From Roseobacter fucihabitans (GTDB taxonomy: Bacteria; Pseudomonadota; Alphaproteobacteria; Rhodobacterales; Rhodobacteraceae): a DNA stretch of 64,000 nt. The DNA lies in assembly GCF_014337925.2 (NCBI RefSeq), contig NZ_CP143423.1, forward strand, positions 3,626,501 to 3,690,500, written 5' to 3'. Both the position numbers and the translations under genes were made by a program. Every line of letters starts with the position of its first letter. Position 1 is the stretch's first letter. Below, in pieces: positions 43,780 to 53,205 of the stretch. The notes below the pieces were generated by a model that was not told the origin of the DNA, searched no databases, and worked only from the letters and a program-made list of their open reading frames with translations.

Positions 43780-45965
43780 CCCCGACCTCCGACGCGCAGC
43801 GCATTTAGGGACACGGTAATGGAAGAGGTCGACATTGCCAGCGCCGCGATCAGCGGCGTCGCCAAGCCGGCAACGGCCAATGGGACCGCAAGAACATTGT
43901 AAACAGTGGCGATACGGAAATTCTCCCTGATCCTCTTTGTCGCCTGACGCGCCACGATAATCGCTTCTGCAACCGGCGAGAGATCCTGCCCCAATAACAC
44001 CATGTCAGACGCCGCGCGTGCCGCATCCAGCGCCTGCGCCGGGCTGATCGACACATGGGCCGTCGCCAGAGCAGCCGTATCATTCAACCCATCGCCCACC
44101 ATCAAAACATGTCGCCCTTGCTTGCGCAAAGCCTCCACAAATTCGGCCTTCGCCTGCGGCAGCATCGCCGCATGCCACTCATCAATACCGATTTTATTGG
44201 CAAAATCGTTCACCGCTGGCATCCGATCACCAGAGAGCAGGACCACATCGAGGCCTAAATCCCTGAGCAACAAAACCGTCTGCATCGCGCCGGGGCGTTC
44301 ATCGTCTTCGAATTTCAAAGCGACACAATGCCCATCACCCGCGTCCAGAACGGCACAGACCTGCGCATCATCCAGCGTTATCCCCAGCCAATCCGGGCGG
44401 CCCAGCCGCACCGTTCCTCCATCGAAAAGCGCCTCCATTCCGAATCCGGGTTTCTCGACAGGCGCTTGCAAAACAGCAGGTTGACACCCCTCTGACATAG
44501 CACGCTGAACGATTGCGCGCGACAGGGGGTGGGAGGATCCCTGCGCAAGCGCATGCGCGACACGTTGTTGGGATTGTGTCAGCGAGGCCCAGTTGCACAG
44601 GCGTGGCTTGCCCGTTGTCAAAGTGCCGGTTTTGTCGAAAACGACCGTGTCCACCTCAGCCAGGCGTTCGAGGGCCGTAGCATCCTTGATCAACAGCCCT
44701 TTGCCGAACAAGCGCCCCGAGGCCGCAGTCGTCACCGCCGGCACGGCAAGACCCAAGGCACAGGGGCAGGTGATGATCAAAACCGCCGCCGCAATATTCA
44801 GGGATATCCGCAAATCACCAGACCAGATCAACCACCCCAGAAACGCAAGCGCCGACAGGATATGCACACCGGGCGCGTAAAGTTTGGCGGCGCGATCCGC
44901 CAGCGCAGTATAGCGCGACCGCCCGCTTTCAGCGATTGCCACAAGGGCGGCCATGCGTTGCAGCGAGGTGTCCTGTCCGACAGCTGTTGCGCGCAGGGTC
45001 AGAGGTCCCGTCAAATTCACTTCACCCGCACTCATCACATCGCCGATATCGCGCAGTTCCGGGAGTGTTTCACCGGTCAGCATGGCGCGGTCCACCTCGG
45101 AGCGCCCCTTGATGACGACGCCATCCACCGGGGCACGCCCGCCGGGACGCACCAACACCAGATCGTCAACGCGCAATTGCGCAACCGACACTTCCAGCGG
45201 GCCCGCAGCATCAATGCGCCAGGCGCGCGGCACTTCAAGCGCTGTGAGTTCTTCGGCAGCCGAGCGCGCGGCAGACCGTGCACGCGCATCCAACCAACGC
45301 CCCGCCAGCAGAAAAAACGTCAATGTCAGCGCCGCATCGAAGTAAGCATGATGCCCGGACAGCCACGTTTCCCAAAGGGATGTCGCCAGAGCCAGTAAAA
45401 TCGCCAGCGTGATCGGTACATCCATGTTCAATCGACCCGCGCGCAGGACGGCGTAGGCATTGCGGAAAAAAGGCTGCGCCGAAAACGCGATCGCGGGAAT
45501 GGCAATCGCCGCGGAAATCCAGTGGAATAAATCGCGCGTGGCATCCGTTGCGCCAGACCAGACTGCGACCGACAACAGCATCACATTCATTGAGGCAAAA
45601 CCGGCGACGGCGAGCCGCATCAGCAGGTCACGACCCGCCGTATGTGTCGCGGTATCGTTGATCGCTCCGGGGTCCAGTTCATGCGCCTCGAACCCTTCGG
45701 CTTCCAGCAGAGTGACCAATTCGCCCGCGTTGATCTCGGGCACGGCATCAATCAATGCGCGCTTTAGCGTCAGATTGACACGGGCGTTTTTGATACCGGG
45801 ATAGGTGTTCAGCGTCTTTTCGACCTTGGCGATGCAGGCCTGGCAATGGATCGTCGGCAAGGAGAGCATCACCCGCGCATCTGACACAATCACCGGCGCG
45901 CCCTGAGCAGGCGTCGCAAGACACCCCGGACAGGCGACCGGTGAATTTGTGCTGAGCGTGCTCAC
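43776..45965 (-). CDS. ccoI: Copper-transporting P-type ATPase CcoI (FixI)
   Basis: 729 residues. N-terminal CPGC and an HMA domain with IHCQACIAK; transmembrane CPC motif in ITCPCALGLAVPAV; phosphorylation DKTGTLTTGKPRL; hinge GDGLNDTAALA. Exports Cu toward the periplasmic side for cbb3 CuB assembly. Starts within the ccoH stop. Confidence 0.95.
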   Translation of the reverse strand: MSTLSTNSPVACPGCLATPAQGAPVIVSDARVMLSLPTIHCQACIAKVEKTLNTYPGIKNARVNLTLKRALIDAVPEINAGELVTLLEAEGFEAHELDPGAINDTATHTAGRDLLMRLAVAGFASMNVMLLSVAVWSGATDATRDLFHWISAAIAIPAIAFSAQPFFRNAYAVLRAGRLNMDVPITLAILLALATSLWETWLSGHHAYFDAALTLTFFLLAGRWLDARARSAARSAAEELTALEVPRAWRIDAAGPLEVSVAQLRVDDLVLVRPGGRAPVDGVVIKGRSEVDRAMLTGETLPELRDIGDVMSAGEVNLTGPLTLRATAVGQDTSLQRMAALVAIAESGRSRYTALADRAAKLYAPGVHILSALAFLGWLIWSGDLRISLNIAAAVLIITCPCALGLAVPAVTTAASGRLFGKGLLIKDATALERLAEVDTVVFDKTGTLTTGKPRLCNWASLTQSQQRVAHALAQGSSHPLSRAIVQRAMSEGCQPAVLQAPVEKPGFGMEALFDGGTVRLGRPDWLGITLDDAQVCAVLDAGDGHCVALKFEDDERPGAMQTVLLLRDLGLDVVLLSGDRMPAVNDFANKIGIDEWHAAMLPQAKAEFVEALRKQGRHVLMVGDGLNDTAALATAHVSISPAQALDAARAASDMVLLGQDLSPVAEAIIVARQATKRIRENFRIATVYNVLAVPLAVAGLATPLIAALAMSTSSITVSLNALRVGGRG

Positions 45966-46441
45966 TTGGCACCCTTGGGGACATGTAGGATGACGCGCTG
46001 CTGAAACACGGTGCCGTCCGCGGCCCGCGCCTTCATCCGTAGGTTCCAGTTGCCCGGTGCCAGTTGCGCAGGCGCGACATAGCGCGTCCCATCAAAAACG
46101 AACGCAGGCGTTTGATCGTCGCGCACATGGGTGGCGCGCCCCAATGTGGCCTCCAGCGACGCAACTTGCACGGGCTGGCCTTCGGCATCGGTAATGGAAA
46201 GATGGACGTCATCACCACGCGCCTGCGCCAGAACGGACCAGCCGAGCGCCGTCTGTTCTTCGCGGTTTTTGTCGAACTGCTGGCTTGCGACATAGGAGTT
46301 GCGCACCTCCAGCCCTGGGAAAGTACTGACCGCGCTATAGGCCAGAAAGAGGTTCACACTGATGATGACGGCAAAGGCGGCGCAAAAGATCATGAAGACA
46401 TGTCTACCCGTCAAAACACGTGCTGTGGTGGTCATTGTCAT
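45962..46441 (-). CDS. ccoH: cbb3 oxidase assembly protein CcoH (FixH)
   Basis: 159 residues with one N-terminal membrane helix (FMIFCAAFAVIISVNLFLAY) and a periplasmic beta-rich FixH domain (TALGWSVLAQARGDDVHLSI). Stabilises the oxidase during assembly. Overlaps ccoG and ccoI starts/stops by 4 nt. Confidence 0.93.
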   Translation of the reverse strand: MTMTTTARVLTGRHVFMIFCAAFAVIISVNLFLAYSAVSTFPGLEVRNSYVASQQFDKNREEQTALGWSVLAQARGDDVHLSITDAEGQPVQVASLEATLGRATHVRDDQTPAFVFDGTRYVAPAQLAPGNWNLRMKARAADGTVFQQRVILHVPKGAK

Positions 46442-47865
46442 TCTCCCTTGCCGCTGAAGCTGCTGTCATTATAGGCGCGATCACCGTTTGTGAGATCTTC
46501 GACCCAGAAACGCAGATCACTGCGCGCGGCCTCTGCGGGCTCCGATCCGGGCGGCGCGATCAGGTATACCCGTTGCAGAAACGATGTATCCGCCGGCACG
46601 TTCACAGACGCATAGGGGGTGCCTTCAAGCTGTATGCGCAATGCCGGATCGCCCTTGACGAACAAACGGAACAGGCGCTCTTCGCCATTTTTGTTACGCA
46701 AACGGATGTCATATGTGTTGCGGATCGACCCGTCCGATAGGGTCACAAAGGTCGGATTGCGCACAGCGGCCACCGTCATTTCGATCTCGGCCCGGATGAA
46801 AAGTGCAACAAGCAGCGCGACCCCGACCGACCCCCAAAGCGCGGTGTAAAGCATCGTGCGCGGCCTGAACACATGATGCCACGCGGATCGCGCGGCATGA
46901 CCTTCGCGTTCCCGCGTTTCATCCGACAGCGCAATGTAATCAATCAATCCGCGTGGTTTGCCGATGCGTTCCATCACATCATCGCAGGCGTCGATGCACA
47001 GCGCGCAGGTGATGCATTCCATCTGCTGACCATCGCGAATGTCGATCCCGACCGGGCAGACGTTCACGCAGGCCATGCAGTCGATGCAATCCCCCATCGG
47101 CTCTGTTTTGGCCGCTTCGCTGTGTTTGCGCGGCTCGCCCCGCCATTCGCGATAGGCGACAGTGACGGTGTCTTCATCCATCATCGCCGCCTGAATACGC
47201 GGCCAGGGACAAGCATAGATACAGATTTGTTCCCGCATGAAGCCGCCGAACACAAAGGTCGTGGCCGTCAGAAACGCGATTGTGATATAGGCGACGGCAC
47301 TGGCCTGTCCGGTAAAGATGTCGACAAACAAGGTCGGCGCATCCGCGAAATAGAACACCCAAGCCCCGCCCGTGGCGACCGCGATCAACAACCAGACCAC
47401 CCATTTGGTCAGGCGCAGGCGCAATTTGCGCGCGTCCATCTTTTCCTGCCGGTGCAGGCGCAGGCGGGCGTTGCGATCCCCTTCGATCCAGCGTTCCACC
47501 AGGATGAACAAATCCGTCCAGACGGTTTGCGGGCAGGCGTAACCACACCAGACACGTCCCAGCGCGGAGGTGAACAGGAACAATCCCAGCCCCGCCATGA
47601 TCAACAATCCGGCAACGAAATAGAACTCATGGCTCCAGATTTCGATCCAGAAGAAGTAAAAACGCCGGTTGGCCATATCCAGCAGCACCGCCTGATCCGG
47701 CAGGCTGGGTCCGCGGTCCCAGCGAATCCACGGCACAAGATAATAAATGCCAAGGGTGACCGCGAGGATCACCCATTTCAGGTTGCGAAACGATCCAGAG
47801 ACGCGCCGAGGAAAGATCGGTTCACGCGCGGCATAAAGACTGGGAGGCGGGGTTTGGTCGGTCAC
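46438..47865 (-). CDS. ccoG: cbb3 oxidase assembly protein CcoG (RdxA/FixG), polyferredoxin
   Basis: About 475 residues. Several membrane helices, CGYACPQTVWTDLF and CIYACPWPRIQ, then two [4Fe-4S] motifs, CIDCMACVNVCP and CITCALCIDACD, and a C-terminal immunoglobulin-like FixG domain. Proposed Cu(II) reductase for oxidase assembly. GTG start at 47863-47865 chosen because TAAGGA lies 5 nt upstream; the frame extends 17 codons further. Confidence 0.93.
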   Translation of the reverse strand: MTDQTPPPSLYAAREPIFPRRVSGSFRNLKWVILAVTLGIYYLVPWIRWDRGPSLPDQAVLLDMANRRFYFFWIEIWSHEFYFVAGLLIMAGLGLFLFTSALGRVWCGYACPQTVWTDLFILVERWIEGDRNARLRLHRQEKMDARKLRLRLTKWVVWLLIAVATGGAWVFYFADAPTLFVDIFTGQASAVAYITIAFLTATTFVFGGFMREQICIYACPWPRIQAAMMDEDTVTVAYREWRGEPRKHSEAAKTEPMGDCIDCMACVNVCPVGIDIRDGQQMECITCALCIDACDDVMERIGKPRGLIDYIALSDETREREGHAARSAWHHVFRPRTMLYTALWGSVGVALLVALFIRAEIEMTVAAVRNPTFVTLSDGSIRNTYDIRLRNKNGEERLFRLFVKGDPALRIQLEGTPYASVNVPADTSFLQRVYLIAPPGSEPAEAARSDLRFWVEDLTNGDRAYNDSSFSGKGE

Positions 47866-47943
47866 GGTCGTCCTTACAGGTTGGGTCGGGCGATTTCGCT
47901 CTGCTTGCGAAACCACCCTACCACAAAAGGGGTTTGAGCGGGA

Positions 47944-48807
47944 TTATTCCCCCCCGCCCAACTGGTGGACGTATATTGCCACCGCCCGTATTTCAGCCTC
48001 ACTCAGGCGCTGAGTCCAAGGTGGCATAACGCCATAGCGGCTATAGGTCACAGTCTCCGTCAGGGCCTCGGTGTCACCGCCATAGAGCCAGATCGCATCC
48101 GTCAGGTTCGGCGCACCCTGCTCGCGGTCTCCCATGCCATTTTCACCGTGGCAGGCGGAACAGTTATCCGCAAAGATCTCTGCACCGGGGGCGACCAATC
48201 CGGCATCCGCCTGCGCACCCGAAAGGTCCATGACGTAATTGACCACCTGTGCGATTTCTTCTGGTTCGAGGATTTCACCGAAGGCGGGCATTTCGGAGTA
48301 ACGTGCGTCGTCGTCTTCCTCATTGCGGATTCCATGCGCAATCGTCGCGTGAATCGCTTCGATGTCGCCCCCCCACAGCCAGTCATCATCCAGAAGGTTC
48401 GGATAGCCGACAAAACCTGCAGCACCCGAGCCGTGGCATTGTACGCACCAGGTCCGGAAAACCGCCGCACCGGCCGACACGGCATAGCCGTTCAACTCGG
48501 GATCAGCCGCAATATCGGTCAGTTCGACAGAGGCCAGCTGGGCGTTGATACCCGCGTTGGCCTCTTCGACGGCGGCGATTTCAACCGCTACCTCGCCGCG
48601 TGTCGAATACCCCAGCAGACCTGCCGTGGCGGAGGACACCAGCGGCCATGCGGGATAGGCGATAGTATAACCGATCCCCCAGACGATGCAGGCATAAAAG
48701 CACCAGAGCCACCAGCGCGGCATCGGGTTGTCGAATTCCTCGATGCCATCCCAGCTATGGCCTGTGGTATTGGGGTCGCCCTCTTGTTTCGGGGGTATCT
48801 TGCTCAT
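47944..48807 (-). CDS. ccoP: cbb3 cytochrome oxidase subunit III CcoP
   Basis: 287 residues. N-terminal membrane helix ([20 protein letters not shown]) and two c-type haem sites, CVQCHGS and CSACHGE, with Met ligands further on. Carries electrons from CcoO to CcoN. Start overlaps the ccoQ stop. Confidence 0.95.
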   Translation of the reverse strand: MSKIPPKQEGDPNTTGHSWDGIEEFDNPMPRWWLWCFYACIVWGIGYTIAYPAWPLVSSATAGLLGYSTRGEVAVEIAAVEEANAGINAQLASVELTDIAADPELNGYAVSAGAAVFRTWCVQCHGSGAAGFVGYPNLLDDDWLWGGDIEAIHATIAHGIRNEEDDDARYSEMPAFGEILEPEEIAQVVNYVMDLSGAQADAGLVAPGAEIFADNCSACHGENGMGDREQGAPNLTDAIWLYGGDTEALTETVTYSRYGVMPPWTQRLSEAEIRAVAIYVHQLGGGE

Positions 48808-48989
48808 TTTTTTGCCTCCTGATCTGGGGCGGGTCTATCGTCGTTTCTAAAAGGAATGTTGGCGGTATCCTGATGCAATTTGCGGCTGCCGGGGCGAAAG
48901 ACCCAAGCCATCATGCCGACAAAGATGCAGAACAACAGCAGCAACATCCAGCTATCCGCGAATTCGCGTAGGAGTGTGTAGAGTTCCAT
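48804..48989 (-). CDS. ccoQ: cbb3 oxidase small subunit CcoQ
   Basis: 61 residues from [20 protein letters not shown] after GGGAGG. One membrane helix plus basic and acidic tail, as in FixQ. It stabilises CcoP in the complex. Order ccoN-O-Q-P is canonical. Confidence 0.92.
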   Translation of the reverse strand: MELYTLLREFADSWMLLLLFCIFVGMMAWVFRPGSRKLHQDTANIPFRNDDRPAPDQEAKK

Positions 48990-48999
48990 ATCTGCCTCC

Positions 49000-49725
49000 C
49001 TAGCGGCTTGCGTCTGGGGTGAAGGTCGAGAAATCAACCAGCGTGCCAAGCATTTGCAGATAAGCGATCAGGGCGTCAGCCTCCGAGATCCCCGGTGCGC
49101 CGTCAAAGTTGCGCACCTGTGCGCCCGGATAGCGTTCCAGCATGTCGTCATAATCACTGTCCGGGTCGGCCTGGGCGCGGAAATCGGCCTGTGAGGCTTC
49201 GATCATATCGTCCGTATAGGGCACGCCGACCATGGCATGGGTCTGGAGCAGATCCGCGATGTACTCGCCATCAATCAATTTGCGTTCCAGAAAGCCATAT
49301 TTCGGCATGATCGATTCCGGCACGACCGACTGCGGGTCACGCAGATGATCAATGTGCCAATCATCCGAATACCGCCCACCGACACGTGCCAAATCCGGTC
49401 CGGTCCGTTTGGACCCCCATTGGAACGGGTGATCATACATGGATTCGGCCGCCAGTGAATAGTGACCGTAACGTTCGACCTCATCACGCATGGGTCGGAT
49501 CATCTGGCTGTGACAGACATAGCAGCCCTCACGGATATAGATGTCGCGCCCGGTCAGTTCCAGCGGCGAGTAGGGGCGCATGCCCTCTACTTTCTCGATG
49601 GTATTTTCCAGATAGAAAAGCGGCACGATTTGCACGAGCCCGCCGATGGTGACCACCAGAAAGCTGAGGATCAGCAAGAGGCTGGCGTTGGTTTCGATGA
49701 ACTTGTGTTTTGCGAGGATTGACAT
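49000..49725 (-). CDS. ccoO: cbb3 cytochrome oxidase subunit II CcoO
   Basis: 241 residues from [20 protein letters not shown]. Membrane anchor at the N-terminus and one c-type haem site [20 protein letters not shown]. The upstream 25 residues of the open frame overlap the ccoN-ccoO gap and are not family-like. Confidence 0.95.
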   Translation of the reverse strand: MSILAKHKFIETNASLLLILSFLVVTIGGLVQIVPLFYLENTIEKVEGMRPYSPLELTGRDIYIREGCYVCHSQMIRPMRDEVERYGHYSLAAESMYDHPFQWGSKRTGPDLARVGGRYSDDWHIDHLRDPQSVVPESIMPKYGFLERKLIDGEYIADLLQTHAMVGVPYTDDMIEASQADFRAQADPDSDYDDMLERYPGAQVRNFDGAPGISEADALIAYLQMLGTLVDFSTFTPDASR

Positions 49726-49736
49726 GCGTTCCCTCC

Positions 49737-51350
49737 TTATTCGGCTGGAACAACTGTACCGAGACCCGCCTTGGCAGGCGCAGCACGGACAGTCATCCAA
49801 AGGTTATAGCACATGATGACCGCCCCGGAGAGGAACATAACCCCGCCCAGACCGCGCACCACATACATCGGGAATTTCGCGCTCACGGTGTCGGCAAAGG
49901 AGTTCACGAGAAACCCATTGGCGTCCACTTCGCGCCACATCAGGCCTTCCATAATGCCCGTGACCCACATCGAGGCCGCATAGAGCACGATGCCGATGGT
50001 GGCGAGCCAGAAATGCCAGCTTACGAGGGACAGCGAGTAGAGACGTTCGCGTTTCCACAGGACCGGCACGAGGTAGTAGAGCGCGCCGAAAGTGATCAGC
50101 CCGTTCCAACCCAGAGCGCCGGAATGCACGTGACCGATGGTCCAGTCGGTGTAATGGGACAGCGAATTGACCGCGCGGATCGACATCATTGGGCCCTCGA
50201 AAGTGGACATGCCGTAGAAGGCGAGCGAGGTCACCATCATCCGCAGAACCGGATCAGTGCGCAGCTTGTCCCAGGCCCCTTGCAGGGTCATCAGGCCGTT
50301 GATCATACCGCCCCAGCTGGGCATCCACAGCACGATCGAGAATACCATGCCAAGGGTCGCCGCCCAATCGGGAAGGGCGGTGTAGTGCAAGTGGTGCGGA
50401 CCCGCCCAGATATAGAGGAAGATCAGCGCCCAGAAGTGAATGATCGAGAGTTTATAGGAGAAGACAGGACGTTCGGCCTGTTTTGGCACGAAGTAATACA
50501 TCATCCCTAGGAAGCCCGCCGTCAAAAAGAAGCCCACAGCGTTGTGACCATACCACCATTGCACCATGGCATCCTGTACGCCCGAAAAGACCTGCACGGA
50601 TTTGGAGCCCCAGATCGAAACGGGGATAGAGATGTTATTGACCACATGCAGCATCGCAACCGTGACGATGAACGCCAGATAAAACCAGTTCGCCACATAG
50701 ATATGCGGCTCCTTGCGCCTGACGATGGTGCCGAGAAAAACCGCCAGATAGGCCAGCCAGACAATGGTCAGCCAGATATCCACATACCATTCCGGTTCGG
50801 CGTATTCCTTGGACTGGGTCCCGCCGAGCACATATCCGGTCGCGGCCAGCACGATGAAGAGCTGATAGCCCCAGAACACGAACCACGCCAGATTACCGCC
50901 CCACAGCCGTGCCGCGGAGGTGCGTTGCACCACGAAAAAGGAAGTCGCGATCAACGCGTTGCCTCCAAAAGCAAAAATCACCGCAGAGGTGTGGAGGGGA
51001 CGCAATCTGCCGAAGTTTGCATAGCCTTCCGCCCATCGGAAATTCAAATCTGGAAACGCCAGTTGAAAGGCGATAACCACCCCGACCAGAAACCCGACAA
51101 CGCCCCAGAACGCCGTGGCGATCACGCCCGCGCGTATGACGCTGTCAAAGTATTCGTTGGTCGCGACTGGCTTGGCACGCTCATCCGTGGCGCGCAGGGT
51201 CGTCAGGAACAACCCCGCCGCGACGATCATAAAAATGACCATGTGAACCTGATAGGCAATGTCGCGCGCATAGCTCGCCGCGATCATCGCAAATAGCGTG
51301 GCAAGCGCCAAGACCACCAGCTTCAAGTAATTCAGTGTTCCGGTATTCAT
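49737..51350 (-). CDS. ccoN: cbb3 cytochrome oxidase subunit I CcoN
   Basis: 537 residues with 12 membrane helices. Haem and CuB histidines are visible: [43 protein letters not shown] and [19 protein letters not shown]. Catalytic subunit of the high-affinity terminal oxidase. An FNR box lies 91 nt upstream of the ATG, giving a leader of about 56 nt if FnrL acts at -41.5. Confidence 0.97.
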   Translation of the reverse strand: MNTGTLNYLKLVVLALATLFAMIAASYARDIAYQVHMVIFMIVAAGLFLTTLRATDERAKPVATNEYFDSVIRAGVIATAFWGVVGFLVGVVIAFQLAFPDLNFRWAEGYANFGRLRPLHTSAVIFAFGGNALIATSFFVVQRTSAARLWGGNLAWFVFWGYQLFIVLAATGYVLGGTQSKEYAEPEWYVDIWLTIVWLAYLAVFLGTIVRRKEPHIYVANWFYLAFIVTVAMLHVVNNISIPVSIWGSKSVQVFSGVQDAMVQWWYGHNAVGFFLTAGFLGMMYYFVPKQAERPVFSYKLSIIHFWALIFLYIWAGPHHLHYTALPDWAATLGMVFSIVLWMPSWGGMINGLMTLQGAWDKLRTDPVLRMMVTSLAFYGMSTFEGPMMSIRAVNSLSHYTDWTIGHVHSGALGWNGLITFGALYYLVPVLWKRERLYSLSLVSWHFWLATIGIVLYAASMWVTGIMEGLMWREVDANGFLVNSFADTVSAKFPMYVVRGLGGVMFLSGAVIMCYNLWMTVRAAPAKAGLGTVVPAE

Positions 51351-51440
51351 CGTTCCGGGTTCCCTTCCGCTTTGCCCCGCGCACGAGGCACAAGGATGTT
51401 CGTTATGGTCCCCGTGTCGCGCGTATCCGCATCAACAACT

Positions 51441-51454
51441 TTGATCTGCATCAA
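51441..51454 (-). promoter_or_regulatory. FNR box (TTGATCTGCATCAA) for ccoN
   Basis: Perfect TTGAT-N4-ATCAA. The centre at 51447.5 is 97 nt upstream of the ccoN ATG, compatible with class II activation of ccoNOQP by the FnrL encoded at 52420. Confidence 0.85.
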
Positions 51455-51472
51455 GTCTTGGTGGCTTTTTGC

Positions 51473-51486
51473 CTGATCCCGATCAA
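51473..51486 (+). promoter_or_regulatory. Second FNR-like box (CTGATCCCGATCAA) for uspA
   Basis: One mismatch from the consensus. Centre at 51479.5; an activator at -41.5 would put the transcript start near 51521, 25 nt ahead of the uspA ATG. Confidence 0.65.
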
Positions 51487-51545
51487 CGCACGGCTTATTT
51501 TTACGGTTATGTTCGGTCAGATAGAATTCTCACAAGGAGATGGTC

Positions 51546-52382
51546 ATGGCCTTCAAAACTATTTTCACGGCACTTTCCGATTTCGAAACAAGCAAATCAG
51601 CCCTGGAACAGGCCGCGCGCCTGTCTGAAGCCCATGATGGGCATCTGGAAGTCATGTGTTTGGGCGTGGATCGTTCCCACAGCAATTATTACGAGGTAGG
51701 CGCAAATGCCGCGATCCTGCAGGCCGCCATCGCGCAGGCCGATGAACAGGCTAAAAACCTGGAGACACAGGTCAAAGCCTGGTTGCAAAACGCCAACCTG
51801 CGCTGGAACGTAAGCACTGCCATTACGACGCTGGCAGATGCCGGGCGGCCCCTGTTTCGCGCCGCGCGTTTTGCGGATTTATGCGTGGCACCCCTCCCCT
51901 ACCGACACAACAGCAGCCCGGAGGAAAGTCTGGTGCTGGAAACCGTAATGCTGGACGCAGGGTGCCCCACCGTGGTGGCTCCGGATGGTGATCCGGTCGG
52001 TGCGCCCGAGCGGATCGTTATTGCCTGGAACGAGAGTGCCGAGGCCTTGCAGGCTGTGCGCGCGGCCATCCCCCTGATGCAGGCCGCCAAGGAAATTCAT
52101 ATCGCGATTATCGACCCTCCTGAACATGCTGCGGATCGCTCCGACCCCGGCGGGCTGCTGGCGGTCATGCTCTCACGCCATGGCATCACCTGCGATATTC
52201 AGGTCATGTCACGTAGTGGCGCAAAGGTCAGCGAACGGATACGCCGTCATGTCACCGAAACCAATTCTCAGATGTTGGTGATGGGCGGTTACGGCCATTC
52301 GCGGTTCCGCCAAGCCGTTTTGGGTGGTGCGACGCGCGAAATGCTGGAGCATGCAACCGTGCCGGTTTTCATGGCGCATTGA
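51546..52382 (+). CDS. Universal stress protein UspA family
   Basis: 278 residues from MAFKTIFTALSDFETSKSAL after AAGGAGA. Two tandem Usp folds; the second has the ATP-binding pattern LVMGGYGHSRFRQAVLGGAT. In this group an uspA gene is habitually divergent from ccoN and induced at low oxygen, which the second FNR-like box supports. Confidence 0.88.
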   Translation: MAFKTIFTALSDFETSKSALEQAARLSEAHDGHLEVMCLGVDRSHSNYYEVGANAAILQAAIAQADEQAKNLETQVKAWLQNANLRWNVSTAITTLADAGRPLFRAARFADLCVAPLPYRHNSSPEESLVLETVMLDAGCPTVVAPDGDPVGAPERIVIAWNESAEALQAVRAAIPLMQAAKEIHIAIIDPPEHAADRSDPGGLLAVMLSRHGITCDIQVMSRSGAKVSERIRRHVTETNSQMLVMGGYGHSRFRQAVLGGATREMLEHATVPVFMAH

Positions 52383-52419
52383 GTTGGGCGCGGGCCGCTG
52401 TGCTATGGCCGGTATCTGC

Positions 52420-53163
52420 TTAGCTCAGCATACCGCCATCGCTGTCATCGCCCGCTTCCAACAGCAGCCTGTCCATATTCGGCACGGTCACATTGCGTTT
52501 TCCAGCAAGCGTGATGACGCCGTCACGTTTGAGCGCCGAAATCTGGCGGCTGACGGTTTCCAGCGTCAGGCCGAGATAGTCCGCCATCGCTTCCCGCGTC
52601 AGCGGTAAATTAAAGGTAAGCGCCTTTCCCGGTGCCTCATTGCCCAGAACGGCATCGCGTCTTGCGATGATCGACAGAAGGCTTGCAATTTTTTCACGTG
52701 CGGTCTTGCGCCCGAGCACCAACATCCATTCGCGCGCAGCATCCAATTCATCCAGCGTCATTTCCAGCAACCTATGCGCGATATGAGGCGTTGTGCTGAT
52801 CATCTGCTCGAAAGGTTTGCGGCGAAAACAACACATCGTCAGATCAGAGGTAGCCGTTACGGTATAGGCAGCGGCACCCCGACCAGGACGCCCGACGAAA
52901 TCGGAGGGCAGCAACAACCCGACCATCTGCGTGCGCCCGTCCTCCATCGTTTGCGTCAATGTCGCAACACCCGACACGACCGAGGCGACAAAATCCATAT
53001 GATCGCCTGCCCACATCACGGTCTGACCGGCGGCGAAACTACGGTAGTATTTGATGTCTTCCAGCAGCGCCAGTTCGTCGCCGTCACATTTGGCGCAGAC
53101 AGCCCGATGTCTGATCGGACAATCCGAACAACTCTTAAAATCAGGCGATACCATCTGTTGCAC
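52420..53163 (-). CDS. fnrL: Oxygen-responsive Crp/Fnr regulator FnrL
   Basis: 247 residues. N-terminal cysteines C12, C15, C23 and C26 plus C111/C112 in the core can hold the [4Fe-4S] oxygen sensor. cNMP-like sensor domain to about 130; HTH with LGLTLETVSRQISALKRDGV, where E-xx-S-R matches FNR-type half-site reading of TTGAT. Divergent from hemN; the FNR box between them may give autoregulation. Confidence 0.93.
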   Translation of the reverse strand: MQQMVSPDFKSCSDCPIRHRAVCAKCDGDELALLEDIKYYRSFAAGQTVMWAGDHMDFVASVVSGVATLTQTMEDGRTQMVGLLLPSDFVGRPGRGAAAYTVTATSDLTMCCFRRKPFEQMISTTPHIAHRLLEMTLDELDAAREWMLVLGRKTAREKIASLLSIIARRDAVLGNEAPGKALTFNLPLTREAMADYLGLTLETVSRQISALKRDGVITLAGKRNVTVPNMDRLLLEAGDDSDGGMLS

Positions 53164-53178
53164 GTCTAATTCCCATTA

Positions 53179-53192
53179 TTGATCTGTGTCAA
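53179..53192. promoter_or_regulatory. FNR-like box (TTGATCTGTGTCAA) between fnrL and hemN
   Basis: One mismatch from TTGAT-N4-ATCAA. It overlaps the GTGTCA arm of the adjacent palindrome. It sits only 14 nt ahead of the chosen hemN ATG and 16 nt ahead of the fnrL ATG. Confidence 0.6.
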
Positions 53193-53205
53193 AGAAGGCT
53201 GACAC
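53186..53205 (+). promoter_or_regulatory. Palindromic operator candidate in front of hemN
   Basis: GTGTCAAAGAAGGCTGACAC: the same 6-bp arms and 8-nt spacer length as before hemF, fitting TGT-N12-ACA. It abuts the ATG at 53206 and covers the ribosome-binding site AGAAGG. Confidence 0.5.
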
